Source of the DNA: Actinomycetota bacterium
Lineage (GTDB): Bacteria > Actinomycetota > Acidimicrobiia > IMCC26256 > PALSA-610
Assembly (NCBI GenBank): GCA_005772765.1
Contig: SXIR01000206.1
Location: 1 to 54,845 of the forward strand
Direction: 5' to 3'
DNA length: 54,845 nucleotides
Part shown: positions 35,075-43,874 of the stretch, piece by piece
How the letters are laid out: the number at the start of each line of letters is the position of its first letter
Position numbering within the stretch: the stretch's first letter is position 1
Made by a program: the position numbers and the translations under genes
Notes under the pieces: generated by a model
The model's input: the letters and a program-made list of their open reading frames with translations, nothing else
Told to the model about the DNA's origin: nothing
The model's database searches: none

Positions 35075-35905
35075 ATGAAACCGCTCACTCGACCGCTCAC
35101 CCGCCGCGCCCTGCTCGGGCGACGACTCCTCAAGCGATTCCTTTACAGCCAACTCGCGCTGCGACAAGGCTTGATGATCGCCCTCGGGCGAGAGGAACCC
35201 CTCGCTGCCTTCACCGTCGAAGCAGATCCGCCCTCGGTCTACTGGGTGTTCCGCGTGCGAGCCGACGCCGTCGGTCGACTCCGATCGGTCCTCCAGTTGC
35301 CCGCAGCGTTCGAGTCGACACCGATTCGTTGTCTGACTTCGGACGTGCCCGAACACATCATCGTGCTCAACGTGTACCGCGTGTCGGGCCTCGCCAAGGG
35401 CATGCGCGCCGAGTGGTCACTCTTCGTCGGCGATGCAGAAGGCATTCCCCGCTACATGGTGTTCGACGCGCGTTCGTCGCTGCTGTCGATGGACGCCGTC
35501 GACGTCATCACGCGCAAGTCGACCGTCGAGCACGTGCGAGACGGACAAACGATCTCCACGCGCGTCGGCGACGGCGATTCGGCGTTCACGTCGACGATCA
35601 CGATTCCGTCCGGCGACGGTGCACCGTTGGTCACGACCGCCGCAGATTGGTCGACCGCGAACGATTACATCTACTGGGGAAATGGCATTTGCGACCGGAC
35701 GTACTACGACGCGGGGATGGCGGCCGCCCGGGTGCGTGACGTTGCTGCGATCCACGTCACGATCGACGATCGAACGAGCTGGGCCGACCTGATCGAACCG
35801 ACACCGTTGCACGTCCTCGTCTTCGAAGACGCGATCAACCTGGTCATTTCGCCGTGGGAGAATCTCCGTCGATTGCAGCCGGACGGCGCAACGCGTCATT
35901 CGTGA
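35075..35905 (+). CDS. Conserved protein of unknown function in catabolic operon
   Basis: I do not recognise this 276-residue protein. ATG 35075 starts MKPLTRPLTRRALLGRRLLKRF; the frame is open far upstream but that part is antisense to the carotenoid oxygenase. After a basic N-terminus, the sequence is beta-rich: PPSVYWVFRVRADAV, HIIVLNVYRVSG, AEWSLFVGDAEGIPRYMVFDARSSLLSMDAVDV. The latter resembles acetoacetate decarboxylase-type barrels only loosely. It is the first gene after the shared operator and is followed after 50 bp by the Rieske oxygenase, so an accessory or enzymatic role in that pathway is likely. Confidence 0.72.
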   Translation: MKPLTRPLTRRALLGRRLLKRFLYSQLALRQGLMIALGREEPLAAFTVEADPPSVYWVFRVRADAVGRLRSVLQLPAAFESTPIRCLTSDVPEHIIVLNVYRVSGLAKGMRAEWSLFVGDAEGIPRYMVFDARSSLLSMDAVDVITRKSTVEHVRDGQTISTRVGDGDSAFTSTITIPSGDGAPLVTTAADWSTANDYIYWGNGICDRTYYDAGMAAARVRDVAAIHVTIDDRTSWADLIEPTPLHVLVFEDAINLVISPWENLRRLQPDGATRHS

Positions 35906-35955
35906 GGCGGCGTTCCGACACGAAAGAACTCGAAACCACCTAGGTTGGAGTCACG

Positions 35956-37170
35956 ATGGAAGCGACACTCGAACGCACGATCCGCGAACGCATGGAGGCC
36001 GAAAAGGCCCGCACCTCGCCTCCGCCCGACGCGGTTGCGGTTCCACCGATTCCGACCGAGCGCTACACCGATCCTGGCTGGTTCGAACTCGAACGCACCC
36101 ACGTGTTCCAGGGGTCGTGGCTCTTCGCTGGCCATGCGTCCGAATGGCCGGGAGTTGGCGCCTACCGCCAGTTCTCGCGCTCGGGTGCACCGATCGTCAT
36201 CGTGCGCGGCGACGACGGCGTCTTACGAGCGTTCTACAACGCGTGTCGCCATCGCGGCGCTCCCGTCACTCGCGATGAGTGTGGGACTGCAAAGCGTCTG
36301 ACCTGCCAGTATCACTCGTGGTCGTACGGCACCGATGGGGTCTTGAAGGCCGTACCGGATGCGCGCAGCTTCGCCGACCTGCGCACCGACGACCTCGGGC
36401 TCGTTCCCGTCGGCTGCGAAGTCTGGGATGGATGGGTCTTCGTGAACGAGTCGCCCGAACGTCCGAGCCTCGTCGAGTACCTCGGACCGATCGCCGACCA
36501 GATGCGCGAGATCAACGGAACCAGCATGCGACTCGTCGGCACCCAAAGCCATCACCTCGCGTGCAACTGGAAGTTGATGGTCGATGCGTTCTTGGAGGTG
36601 TATCACGTACGCACCGTGCACCCCGACAACGCGGCACTGCTCTACGACGATCAGTCGGTCACGGTCACGATGCTCCCGCGCGGACACAGCCGACTCACCG
36701 TCGACAAGCGTGACATGTTCCGCGACATGCCGATGGTCTCGCCCGAGTACGACAACCCGGCGGTCGGCGAACTCTGGCGGCAGACCTCGACCTCGTACGG
36801 CATTTTCCCGAACCTCGTCGTCCCGATGGATACCGGTGCCTTCACGTTCTTGTGCATGTGGCCAGTCGATGTCGGCCACACCGAACTCGAACTGCGTTGG
36901 TATGCGCCGGCGTGGGAGGGCGACGAGATCCCGGCCGATCACACCGGCCGGATGGAGTTGTTCGAAACCGTCATGGCCCAAGACACCGCCAACATGGGAC
37001 CGATCCAGGAGTCGGTGTCGTCCGCAGGGGCACGTCCATTTCAGATCGGCTGGCACGAACGCCTGATCCACCACTTCCAACGAGCAGTCGACCTCGCCAT
37101 CGGTTCCGACCGCGTCCCGACCACGCACGCCGTGTCCGACGCGCTCGACCGCTTCGTCGAGCCGGCGTGA
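35956..37170 (+). CDS. Rieske non-haem iron oxygenase, alpha subunit
   Basis: This is the oxygenase component of an aromatic-ring or C-H hydroxylating system. The 404-residue protein has the Rieske cluster ligands Cys97-x-His99 (NACRHRGAP) and Cys117-x2-His120 (LTCQYHSWSYG). The mononuclear iron site is NWKLMVDAFLEVYHVRTVHP, with His217 and His222. GGAG lies 8 nt before the ATG. No ferredoxin or reductase gene is in the window, so electron supply must come from elsewhere. The stop overlaps the next gene. Confidence 0.92.
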   Translation: MEATLERTIRERMEAEKARTSPPPDAVAVPPIPTERYTDPGWFELERTHVFQGSWLFAGHASEWPGVGAYRQFSRSGAPIVIVRGDDGVLRAFYNACRHRGAPVTRDECGTAKRLTCQYHSWSYGTDGVLKAVPDARSFADLRTDDLGLVPVGCEVWDGWVFVNESPERPSLVEYLGPIADQMREINGTSMRLVGTQSHHLACNWKLMVDAFLEVYHVRTVHPDNAALLYDDQSVTVTMLPRGHSRLTVDKRDMFRDMPMVSPEYDNPAVGELWRQTSTSYGIFPNLVVPMDTGAFTFLCMWPVDVGHTELELRWYAPAWEGDEIPADHTGRMELFETVMAQDTANMGPIQESVSSAGARPFQIGWHERLIHHFQRAVDLAIGSDRVPTTHAVSDALDRFVEPA

Positions 37171-38510
37171 TCGCATTGCCAATGGGAGATCGCACATTCC
37201 TACGAGGTGGCACCGTCATCGACGGGACCGGCAACCCGCCGCAACCCGGTACCGATGTGCTGTTCGAACCCGATCGGATCATCGCGATCGGTCCGGCCGC
37301 GACGCAAGCAGTCGACAGTGCCGTCGATCGCGTGATCGACGTGACCGGGATGACCGTCATGCCGGGCCTGATCGATGCTCATTGTCACATCACGTTCGGT
37401 GAACCCGCGAGCAACGACGAGCTCTTCTTCCATCGCGACCGCTCACGAGCGATGTTGCTCGCGGCGTACAACGTTCCGAAGTTGCTGCGCGCCGGCGTGA
37501 CGGGGTTCCTCGACGCCGATTGCATCTTTGATCTTGGTCCCGCACTCCGCGACGGGATCGACGCCGGCCTCGTCACAGGCCCGCGGATGGCGTCGGGCAT
37601 GAATGCGCTGCTCACCGCCGCCGGGGGTACCGCCGGCCGACTGATCCCCGATTCCGGCCAGCTCGGTTACGCCCAGGTCGTTCGCAACCGCGACGAGATC
37701 GTCACCACGACCCGCCAGCAGATCAAGTACGGCGCCGACTGGATCAAGGTTCACCTAACCGGGTCGCTGCCGGGTCGCTCCGGCGAACTCACCGTGTTCT
37801 CGCGCGACGAGCTCGCCACGGTCGTCGACACGGCACATGCACTCGACACGCCGGTCGTCGCGCATTGCCGCAACTCCCACTCGACCCAACTCGCCGCCGA
37901 AACCGGCGTCGACCTCATCTTGCACGCGAGCTACCTCGACGAGGCGGCACTCGAGGCAGTCGTCGCGTCGGGCGCCGCGGTCGCGCCCACGTTCACCTTT
38001 TTGGCCAACCTCATCGATCACGGCGCACACGTCGGGGCCATGACGACCCAACGCGACATCTTTCTGGGCGAAATCGAGGCGACGGCCGCAATGATGGCGA
38101 GAGCACACGCGGCTGGCGTTCGGCTCCTGTGCGGATCGGAGAGCGGCTTCTCGTTGACGCCCTACGGCGAATGGCACGCACGCGAACTCGAGATCTTCGT
38201 CGAGGTGCTCGGCCTCAGCCCACTCGAAGCCATCACCTGCGCAACGCGCAACGGAGCGTTCGCCCTGCGTCGACCCGAAGGCTCGATCGGCGTTCTCGCC
38301 GAGGGAGCCGCCGCCGATGTCATCGTGGTCGACGGCGATCCGGCGACCAACATTCGTGTGCTGGGCGACCGACGCAACCTCCGCCACGTCTTCGCCCGGG
38401 GAAACGCGATCTCGCTCGACCCGCCCCAGCCGTCACGACGGCCGATCCCTGGCGAGAAGGTCGGGCTCTGGTCACAGGAGCCCCTCCTGTGGGAACGAGT
38501 CCACCCATGA
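37167..38510 (+). CDS. Amidohydrolase (imidazolonepropionase-like, Xaa-Pro dipeptidase group)
   Basis: The 447-residue protein has the composite amidohydrolase layout: an N-terminal beta strip (FLRGGTVIDGTGNPPQ), the first metal site GLIDAHCHITFG, the KVHLTGSLPG segment, HCRNSH and ILHASYLDE His ligands, and CGSESGFSL where the usual Asp is Glu. It closes with EGAAADVIVVDGDPATNI. GTG 37167 overlaps the Rieske stop; ATG 37182 is a possible alternative. The substrate is unknown; a lactone or cyclic amide formed in the oxidative pathway is conceivable. Confidence 0.88.
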   Translation: MIALPMGDRTFLRGGTVIDGTGNPPQPGTDVLFEPDRIIAIGPAATQAVDSAVDRVIDVTGMTVMPGLIDAHCHITFGEPASNDELFFHRDRSRAMLLAAYNVPKLLRAGVTGFLDADCIFDLGPALRDGIDAGLVTGPRMASGMNALLTAAGGTAGRLIPDSGQLGYAQVVRNRDEIVTTTRQQIKYGADWIKVHLTGSLPGRSGELTVFSRDELATVVDTAHALDTPVVAHCRNSHSTQLAAETGVDLILHASYLDEAALEAVVASGAAVAPTFTFLANLIDHGAHVGAMTTQRDIFLGEIEATAAMMARAHAAGVRLLCGSESGFSLTPYGEWHARELEIFVEVLGLSPLEAITCATRNGAFALRRPEGSIGVLAEGAAADVIVVDGDPATNIRVLGDRRNLRHVFARGNAISLDPPQPSRRPIPGEKVGLWSQEPLLWERVHP

Positions 38511-39316
38511 CCGATACCCGTGTCGTGATCGTGACGGGCGCGGGCGGAGGGATCGGCGCCAGCATCGCCAGCGCTGCGGCCCAAGCAGGCTGGGGCGTTG
38601 GCGTCCTCGACCACGACCCTGCCGCCGCCCACGCCGTCGTCGCGACCATCGGCGACGCAGCCGTGCCCCTCGTCGCCGACGTGACCGATGAGCGCTCCAT
38701 CGAGCACGCACTCGACGCACTCGCCGAGGCAACAGGTCGTCCGGCGCCCGACGCAATCGTCGCCAATGCCGGCATCGTGCGCTTCGGTCCCTTGCTCGAT
38801 CTGCCCACCGCCGACTTCCGCGCGGTGGTCGACGTGAACCTCACGGGAACATTTCTCTGCACCCGGGCCGTTGCCCGACGGCAGCACTCGGCGCAACACC
38901 CCGGGTCGATCGTTGCAATGACGTCGATGAACGGAGTAGCGCCCGGTCCGAACGCGGGGGCCTACGGCGCGACCAAAGCCGGCGTTGCGCTCCTCGTCGC
39001 GCAGATGGCCGTGGAGTGGGGGCCCTTCGGCATCCGAGTCAACGCCGTCGCCCCAGGTTTGATCGACGCGGGGATGTCGCAACCGATCTACTCCGACCCC
39101 GAGATTCGCGCGCTGCGATCGGCCCGGGTGCCGTTGGGACGCCTCGGCACCGCAGCCGATGTGGCCGCAGTCGTCCTGTTCCTCCTGTCGGATGAGGCTG
39201 CGTACATCACCGGCTCAGAGATCGTCGTCGACGGCGGTATCACGCGCAGCATCATTGCGACGCTCCCCCGCCCGCACTCCGTCGACTCGATCGGCGTGCG
39301 GGACTCGGCACGTTGA
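38507..39316 (+). CDS. Short-chain dehydrogenase/reductase in catabolic operon
   Basis: This classical SDR of 269 residues has VTGAGGGIGASIA for cofactor binding, VANAGIVRFG, and the active site TSMNGVAPGPNAGAYGATKAG with Ser, Tyr and Lys. The PLGRLGTAADVAAVVLFLLSDEAAYITGSEIVVDGG tail is that of 3-oxoacyl-reductase-like oxidoreductases. ATG 38507 overlaps the amidohydrolase stop and its stop overlaps the TTG of the ThuA-like gene. It probably oxidises an alcohol made by the Rieske enzyme or P450. Confidence 0.92.
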   Translation: MTDTRVVIVTGAGGGIGASIASAAAQAGWGVGVLDHDPAAAHAVVATIGDAAVPLVADVTDERSIEHALDALAEATGRPAPDAIVANAGIVRFGPLLDLPTADFRAVVDVNLTGTFLCTRAVARRQHSAQHPGSIVAMTSMNGVAPGPNAGAYGATKAGVALLVAQMAVEWGPFGIRVNAVAPGLIDAGMSQPIYSDPEIRALRSARVPLGRLGTAADVAAVVLFLLSDEAAYITGSEIVVDGGITRSIIATLPRPHSVDSIGVRDSAR

Positions 39317-40044
39317 AACGCCATCTCCTGCTCTCGGGAGGGCCGAACCACGACTTCGCAGAAACAACCGAAGTGCTGATCTACCTGGCCGCAGATTGCG
39401 GACTCGAGACAACCGTCGTCGACGAACCCGCAGCGCTGTTTTCGGCGCTCGGCGGATCGGCAACCGCCGATCCTGCAGCCTGGGCGCTCGTGACTGTGAA
39501 TGCATTGCGTTGGAGCATGACCCAGGATCGCTACGCCGACTTACGGGCCTCGTTCGAGTTCGAGGTCGCCGCCGACGACCTGCGCCGACTCCGGTACTTC
39601 GTGGCGGAGGGGGGCGGTCTGCTCGCGTTGCATACCGCCGTGATCTGTTTCGACGGTCACCCCATGTGGCACGACCTCCTCGGTGGGACGTGGAACTGGA
39701 ATCGATCGACGCACGAACCCGAACAGCGCGCCGTCGTCGAACCAACTCCTGCGAGCCTCGCTCACCCGGGCGACTTCGCATCGGCGGGTTTCGCAGTCGT
39801 CGACGAGGTGTATCGCGACCTCGATCTCGACAACGATGTCGCTGCCCTCTTCACATCCCAAGATCGTCAGGGCACCCATCCCGTTGCGTGGGCTCGCACG
39901 ATCGAACGTGGACGGGTGTTCGTCGACACACTCGGGCACAGCGCGCAGTCGTTGCGCGACCCTGGACACGGCGACCTGATCCGATCCGCGTGGCGGTGGA
40001 TGCTCGCCGGCGACGACAACTCCGGAGGACACCACGATGGCTGA
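39313..40044 (+). CDS. ThuA-like (type 1 glutamine amidotransferase-fold) protein
   Basis: The 243-residue protein begins MKRHLLLSGGPNHDFAETTEVL and has FVAEGGGLLALHTAVICFDGHPMWHDLLGGTWNWNRSTH and GRVFVDTLGHSAQSL, all typical of the ThuA family. That family is linked to sugar (trehalose, glucoside) catabolism, with poorly defined chemistry. It lies here between an SDR and a P450, with overlaps on both sides (TTGA at the start, 8 nt at the end), so it is part of the same operon. The TTG start is supported by this coupling. Confidence 0.88.
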   Translation: MKRHLLLSGGPNHDFAETTEVLIYLAADCGLETTVVDEPAALFSALGGSATADPAAWALVTVNALRWSMTQDRYADLRASFEFEVAADDLRRLRYFVAEGGGLLALHTAVICFDGHPMWHDLLGGTWNWNRSTHEPEQRAVVEPTPASLAHPGDFASAGFAVVDEVYRDLDLDNDVAALFTSQDRQGTHPVAWARTIERGRVFVDTLGHSAQSLRDPGHGDLIRSAWRWMLAGDDNSGGHHDG

Positions 40045-41260
40045 GCCGCGTACCGTGACGATCACGAGATTCGACGATGCTCGTTCGGCGTTCCGCCAGC
40101 GAGACTTTCGCCAGGCGCTCTACGACGAGGGCGACGTCGTGATGGCCGACGTGCTCGTCAACCTCCACGGAGACGAACACCGCAACCGGCGACGCCTCGA
40201 GAACCGACTCTTTCGACGGGATACGCACGAGCACTACGAACGCTCGCTCTTCCCGCCGATCGTCGAGGACACCATCGCGCCGTACCGTGCGGCGGGCTAC
40301 GCCGAGCTCGTCGCCTTCAGTCACCACATGATGATGAACCTCGCTGCGTTCACGGCCGGCGTCGACCGCCCGCTGGGCACCGCCGACGAGGCCTTCCGCC
40401 TGTACTCGTACATGATGCGCTTCATCGAGGGCGCCACGCTGGCGCACTACACCGGCGATCGCGAAGCGAAACGCGCCGAAGTCGCCGAGGCACTCACGCA
40501 GTTCGACGAGGAGTTCCTCGCTCCGTCGATCGCCCGACGGGTCGCGCTCCTGGGCGAGCTTGCGGCTGGCGCACGCAACGAAGACTCGCTCCCCCGTGAC
40601 GTCTTGACGGTCTTGCTCCGCAACCAGGACAACCTCGATCTCCCTGCCGACGTCGTCCTGCGCGAGACCTGCTTCTTTCTCCTCGCTGGCGCGCACACCT
40701 CCGCCACCGCCTTCGTGCGCACGTTGCACAACGTCTTCGGGATGATCGAACGCGATCCCACCCAACGAGCCCGACTTCGCCGCGATCTTGGGTTCTTGCA
40801 GCAATGTGTGCACGAAACGGTGCGGCTCCAGCCGTCGAGTCCCGTCGCCATGCGCTGGGCTCTCGCCTCGACGACACTCGACGACGGCACGGTCGTCGAG
40901 CCCGGGGACAAGATCGTGATCGACCTGATGCGAGCCAACCGTGACGTCGACGTCTTCGGCGACGACGCCGACGACTTCCGACCGGATCGAGCCATCCCCG
41001 AGATGGCCCCCCGATGGGGTCTGAGCTTCGGAACCGGCATGCACGCGTGCATCGGTCAGGACCTCGCCGGAGGGCTCGATCCGCGGGGCAGCACGCCGGG
41101 ACCCGACCACCTCTACGGCCTGGTTGCCACGGCGCTCAACGCAATGCTTGCTGCCGGGGCCGTTCCCGACCCGGACGATCCGCCGCTCATCGACCCCGAG
41201 AGCGAACGCGGGTACTGGCTGCGTTACCCCGTGCGATTCGATCCCGGAACGTCATCGTGA
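40037..41260 (+). CDS. Cytochrome P450
   Basis: The soluble 407-residue P450 has the haem-ligand motif FGTGMHACIGQDLAGG (Cys338), the ExxR helix HETVRLQP and a PERF-like FRPDRAI. The oxygen-activation helix reads LLAGAHTSATAF, so the usual acidic residue before Thr is His, as in CYP51-type AGHHTS. Such enzymes hydroxylate hydrophobic substrates with ferredoxin-supplied electrons; no redox partner lies nearby. It overlaps the ThuA gene by 8 nt and precedes an amidohydrolase by 13 nt. Confidence 0.93.
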   Translation: MAEPRTVTITRFDDARSAFRQRDFRQALYDEGDVVMADVLVNLHGDEHRNRRRLENRLFRRDTHEHYERSLFPPIVEDTIAPYRAAGYAELVAFSHHMMMNLAAFTAGVDRPLGTADEAFRLYSYMMRFIEGATLAHYTGDREAKRAEVAEALTQFDEEFLAPSIARRVALLGELAAGARNEDSLPRDVLTVLLRNQDNLDLPADVVLRETCFFLLAGAHTSATAFVRTLHNVFGMIERDPTQRARLRRDLGFLQQCVHETVRLQPSSPVAMRWALASTTLDDGTVVEPGDKIVIDLMRANRDVDVFGDDADDFRPDRAIPEMAPRWGLSFGTGMHACIGQDLAGGLDPRGSTPGPDHLYGLVATALNAMLAAGAVPDPDDPPLIDPESERGYWLRYPVRFDPGTSS

Positions 41261-41273
41261 GCGGAGCGCGAGC

Positions 41274-42266
41274 GTGATCGATCTGCACGCGCACGTCGTC
41301 CTCGAGTCCGTGCTCGGCGCGGCGGGGCCGCTCGGCCCCACGCTCGACGATGGCGACCCGACCACGGGGCGGCCGCCGTGTTTTCGGGTTGGCGAGTATG
41401 AGTTGGTCGGCGTGCGTTACCGCGACACTCCGTTCATGGATCTCGACCGGCGGATTGCCGCGATGGACGAACGGGGCGTGACATTCGCGGTGCTCTCTCC
41501 CAACCCGATCACCTATTTCACGCGCGCTGACCCGGCCTGGGCCGCGGCATTCTGTCGTCGTCACAACGACGAGCTCGCTGCGCTCGTTGCGCGAGCGCCA
41601 TCGCGCATTGCCGGTTTCGCCCAACTCCCGATGCAGGCACCCGATCTCGCGGTCGACGAGTTGCGCCGGGCCATCAACGATCTCGGGCTGCGAGCGCCGT
41701 ATCTCGCTACCGACCTCGATCGTCCGCTCGACGACGCGGCGTACGACCGCGTGTGGGAGACGTGCGTCGAACTCGATGTGCCGGTGTTCTTCCACCCTGC
41801 CCCCGGGGGCGTCGACGGGCCACGACGCGACGAGCGACTGGCGCGCTTCGACGCCGACCTGTGGTTGGGCTTCTGCTACGAAGAAACCCTCGCCGTCACG
41901 ACGTTGGTTCTCGGCGGCGTACTTGATCGCCATCCCGGCCTGGACGTCTGCATGAGCCATGGTGGCGGTGCAATTGCGTGGCTTGCCGAACGGCTCGCGC
42001 ACGCCGCGGCGACCCGGCCGTGGGCATCACCGGCGCTGCGCGAATCTGGTGCCGTCACCGAACGTCTCGCTCGAGTGTGGTGGGACGCGCACGTCGGCGG
42101 ACCTCGAGCGTTGGCATCATTGCGTGCAGCATTCGGTGCGAGTCGCCTCGTCGGTGGCACGAATCTCGCGGGGTGGGATCAGTCGACCGATCCGGCGTGG
42201 GGCGACATCGAACTGCGGGCGACCTTCGACGACAACGCCCGCCGTTTGCTGCGGCTCCCGCGCTGA
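41274..42266 (+). CDS. Amidohydrolase-2 family protein (ACMSD-like)
   Basis: The GTG at 41274 gives VIDLHAHVVLES; GGAG lies 7 nt upstream, and a longer frame into the P450 gene is rejected. The 330-residue protein has HxH at its N-terminus, VFFHPAPGG, and MSHGGGAIAWLAERL. The motif that normally ends with a metal-binding Asp (GTDxP) is GGTNLAGWD, so Asn replaces Asp. ACMSD-like enzymes decarboxylate or hydrolyse ring-cleavage products, which suits the operon. Whether the altered site is active cannot be told. Confidence 0.87.
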   Translation: MIDLHAHVVLESVLGAAGPLGPTLDDGDPTTGRPPCFRVGEYELVGVRYRDTPFMDLDRRIAAMDERGVTFAVLSPNPITYFTRADPAWAAAFCRRHNDELAALVARAPSRIAGFAQLPMQAPDLAVDELRRAINDLGLRAPYLATDLDRPLDDAAYDRVWETCVELDVPVFFHPAPGGVDGPRRDERLARFDADLWLGFCYEETLAVTTLVLGGVLDRHPGLDVCMSHGGGAIAWLAERLAHAAATRPWASPALRESGAVTERLARVWWDAHVGGPRALASLRAAFGASRLVGGTNLAGWDQSTDPAWGDIELRATFDDNARRLLRLPR

Positions 42267-42337
42267 CCCTCGGCCGATCGGCCGTCACGACGCGTGGGCG
42301 TCCGCGGTCGCCAGACTCGTCGACGCTCGTCCGTCGA

Positions 42338-42349
42338 ACTAAACGGTGT
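42338..42349. promoter_or_regulatory. Putative operator ACTAAACGGTGT (site 2)
   Basis: This is the reverse complement of the site at 34948-34959, matching at all 12 positions. It lies 68-79 nt upstream of the second carotenoid-oxygenase gene, within the 150-bp gap after the amidohydrolase. The neighbouring TTAACTT could be a -10-like element, so a repressor bound here would block transcription. The rest of the gap shows only the GGAGGA ribosome binding site. Confidence 0.6.
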
Positions 42350-42416
42350 TAACTTGTGGTGCGCGTGCGCAGCGCTTCCTGCGAGCGATGACGGCTGACG
42401 AGACACGGAGGATCCA

Positions 42417-43874
42417 TTGGCGACCACAGAATCGGCGTTGCGCGGCCACGTCACCAACAACGCCAAGCAGCCTGACCTCTCGGGAAATCGGCGGCCGATC
42501 GACGACGAAATCGATGTGGCGCGCTGCGAGGTGATCGGCGAACTTCCTGCGGGACTTCGGGGCCGATTCGTCCGCAACGGTCCGAACCCCATGTTCGAGC
42601 CGATCGGTCGGTACAGCTTGCTCGATGGCGACGGCATGTTGCACTCAGTGACCTTCGCAGACGACGGCACGGTCTCCTACCGAAATCGATGGATCCGTTC
42701 CCGTGGCCTCCTCGCCGAGGTCGCGCACGGTGCGGCGATCTATCCGGGGCTCGGCGACGTCTTGCACTTCCCCGACCGCTCACTCACCGGCAGCGCCGGC
42801 CCGGTCAAGAATCCGGCCAACACCCACATCATCGAACACGGTGGGCGGTGGTTGGCCCTCTGGGAGGGCGGACTGCCCACCGAGGTGACCCCGGATCTCG
42901 ACACGGTTGGCGAATGGAACTTCGACGGCCGGATGCGCGGACCTATGACCGCGCACCCGCGTCTCGATCCACGGACGGGTGAGATGCTCGTGTTCGGCTA
43001 TTCCTTGTTCGCGCCCTACCTGACCTATTCGGTCATCGACCCGAACGGTGCGATGGCGCACCACGTCGCCATTGACCTTCCGGCGCCCGTGATGATGCAC
43101 GACATGATCATGACCGAGCACTATGCGGTCTTTCTCGACTCGCCGTACGTCTTCGACCTCGCCAACATCGGGAAGGGCCCGATGGTCCGTTGGATGCCCG
43201 AGAACGGTTGTCGGATCGGCGTGTTGCCCCGTCGCGGCGACGCATCCGATCTGCGTTGGTTCGACATCGACCCGGGACACGTCCAGCACTTCTGGTCGGG
43301 TTGGGAAAATGGTGACCGCATCGAGTTCTCCGGATGCCGCTATCCGGCACCCGACTTCGGGATCGACAACACGACCCCGCTCGACGAGCGTTCCGCGAAG
43401 GACATCACAGCCCGACCGGCGCGGTACTGGGTCGATCTCGCCGCCGGCACCGCCGGATGGGAGGAGACCGACGACATCGACGGCGACTTCAACCGGATCA
43501 ACCCCGCCTACGACGGTCTACGAACGCGATATCAGTACATGTCGGGCTTCACCCGGACCGATCGCCACCTCGGCGACTTCGACGCAATCGTCCGGTACGA
43601 CCTCGACAAGGACGAACGCTCGGTATGGAGCGCCGGCGCGAACGGACACGTCGGCGAAAGCGTGTTCGCCGCCGACCCGAACGGTCAGGCCGAAGACGAC
43701 GGATGGTTGCTCAACACGGTCTACTTCGACGACCGAGACTCCACCGACCTGGTGGTGCTCGACGCGCGCGACATCGAGTCCGGACCAATCGCGACGGTGC
43801 GGTTACCCCGTCGCTTGCCCTTTGGGTTCCACGTCAACTGGTTCCCCTTCGACGATGCAGGAGTCTCGGCGTGA
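42417..43874 (+). CDS. Carotenoid oxygenase family protein (copy 2)
   Basis: The 485-residue protein is a clear carotenoid cleavage oxygenase. It has LPAGLRGRFVRNGPNPMFEP, DGDGMLHSVTF, and four iron-His regions: MTAHPRLDPRTGEML, MMHDMIMTEHYAVFLD, HVQHFWSGWE and GFHVNWFPFDD. GGAGGA 5 nt before it supports the TTG start at 42417. It has its own promoter region with the shared operator and overlaps the following lipoprotein gene. Likely substrates are carotenoids, apocarotenoids or stilbenes; sequence does not decide. Confidence 0.93.
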   Translation: MATTESALRGHVTNNAKQPDLSGNRRPIDDEIDVARCEVIGELPAGLRGRFVRNGPNPMFEPIGRYSLLDGDGMLHSVTFADDGTVSYRNRWIRSRGLLAEVAHGAAIYPGLGDVLHFPDRSLTGSAGPVKNPANTHIIEHGGRWLALWEGGLPTEVTPDLDTVGEWNFDGRMRGPMTAHPRLDPRTGEMLVFGYSLFAPYLTYSVIDPNGAMAHHVAIDLPAPVMMHDMIMTEHYAVFLDSPYVFDLANIGKGPMVRWMPENGCRIGVLPRRGDASDLRWFDIDPGHVQHFWSGWENGDRIEFSGCRYPAPDFGIDNTTPLDERSAKDITARPARYWVDLAAGTAGWEETDDIDGDFNRINPAYDGLRTRYQYMSGFTRTDRHLGDFDAIVRYDLDKDERSVWSAGANGHVGESVFAADPNGQAEDDGWLLNTVYFDDRDSTDLVVLDARDIESGPIATVRLPRRLPFGFHVNWFPFDDAGVSA

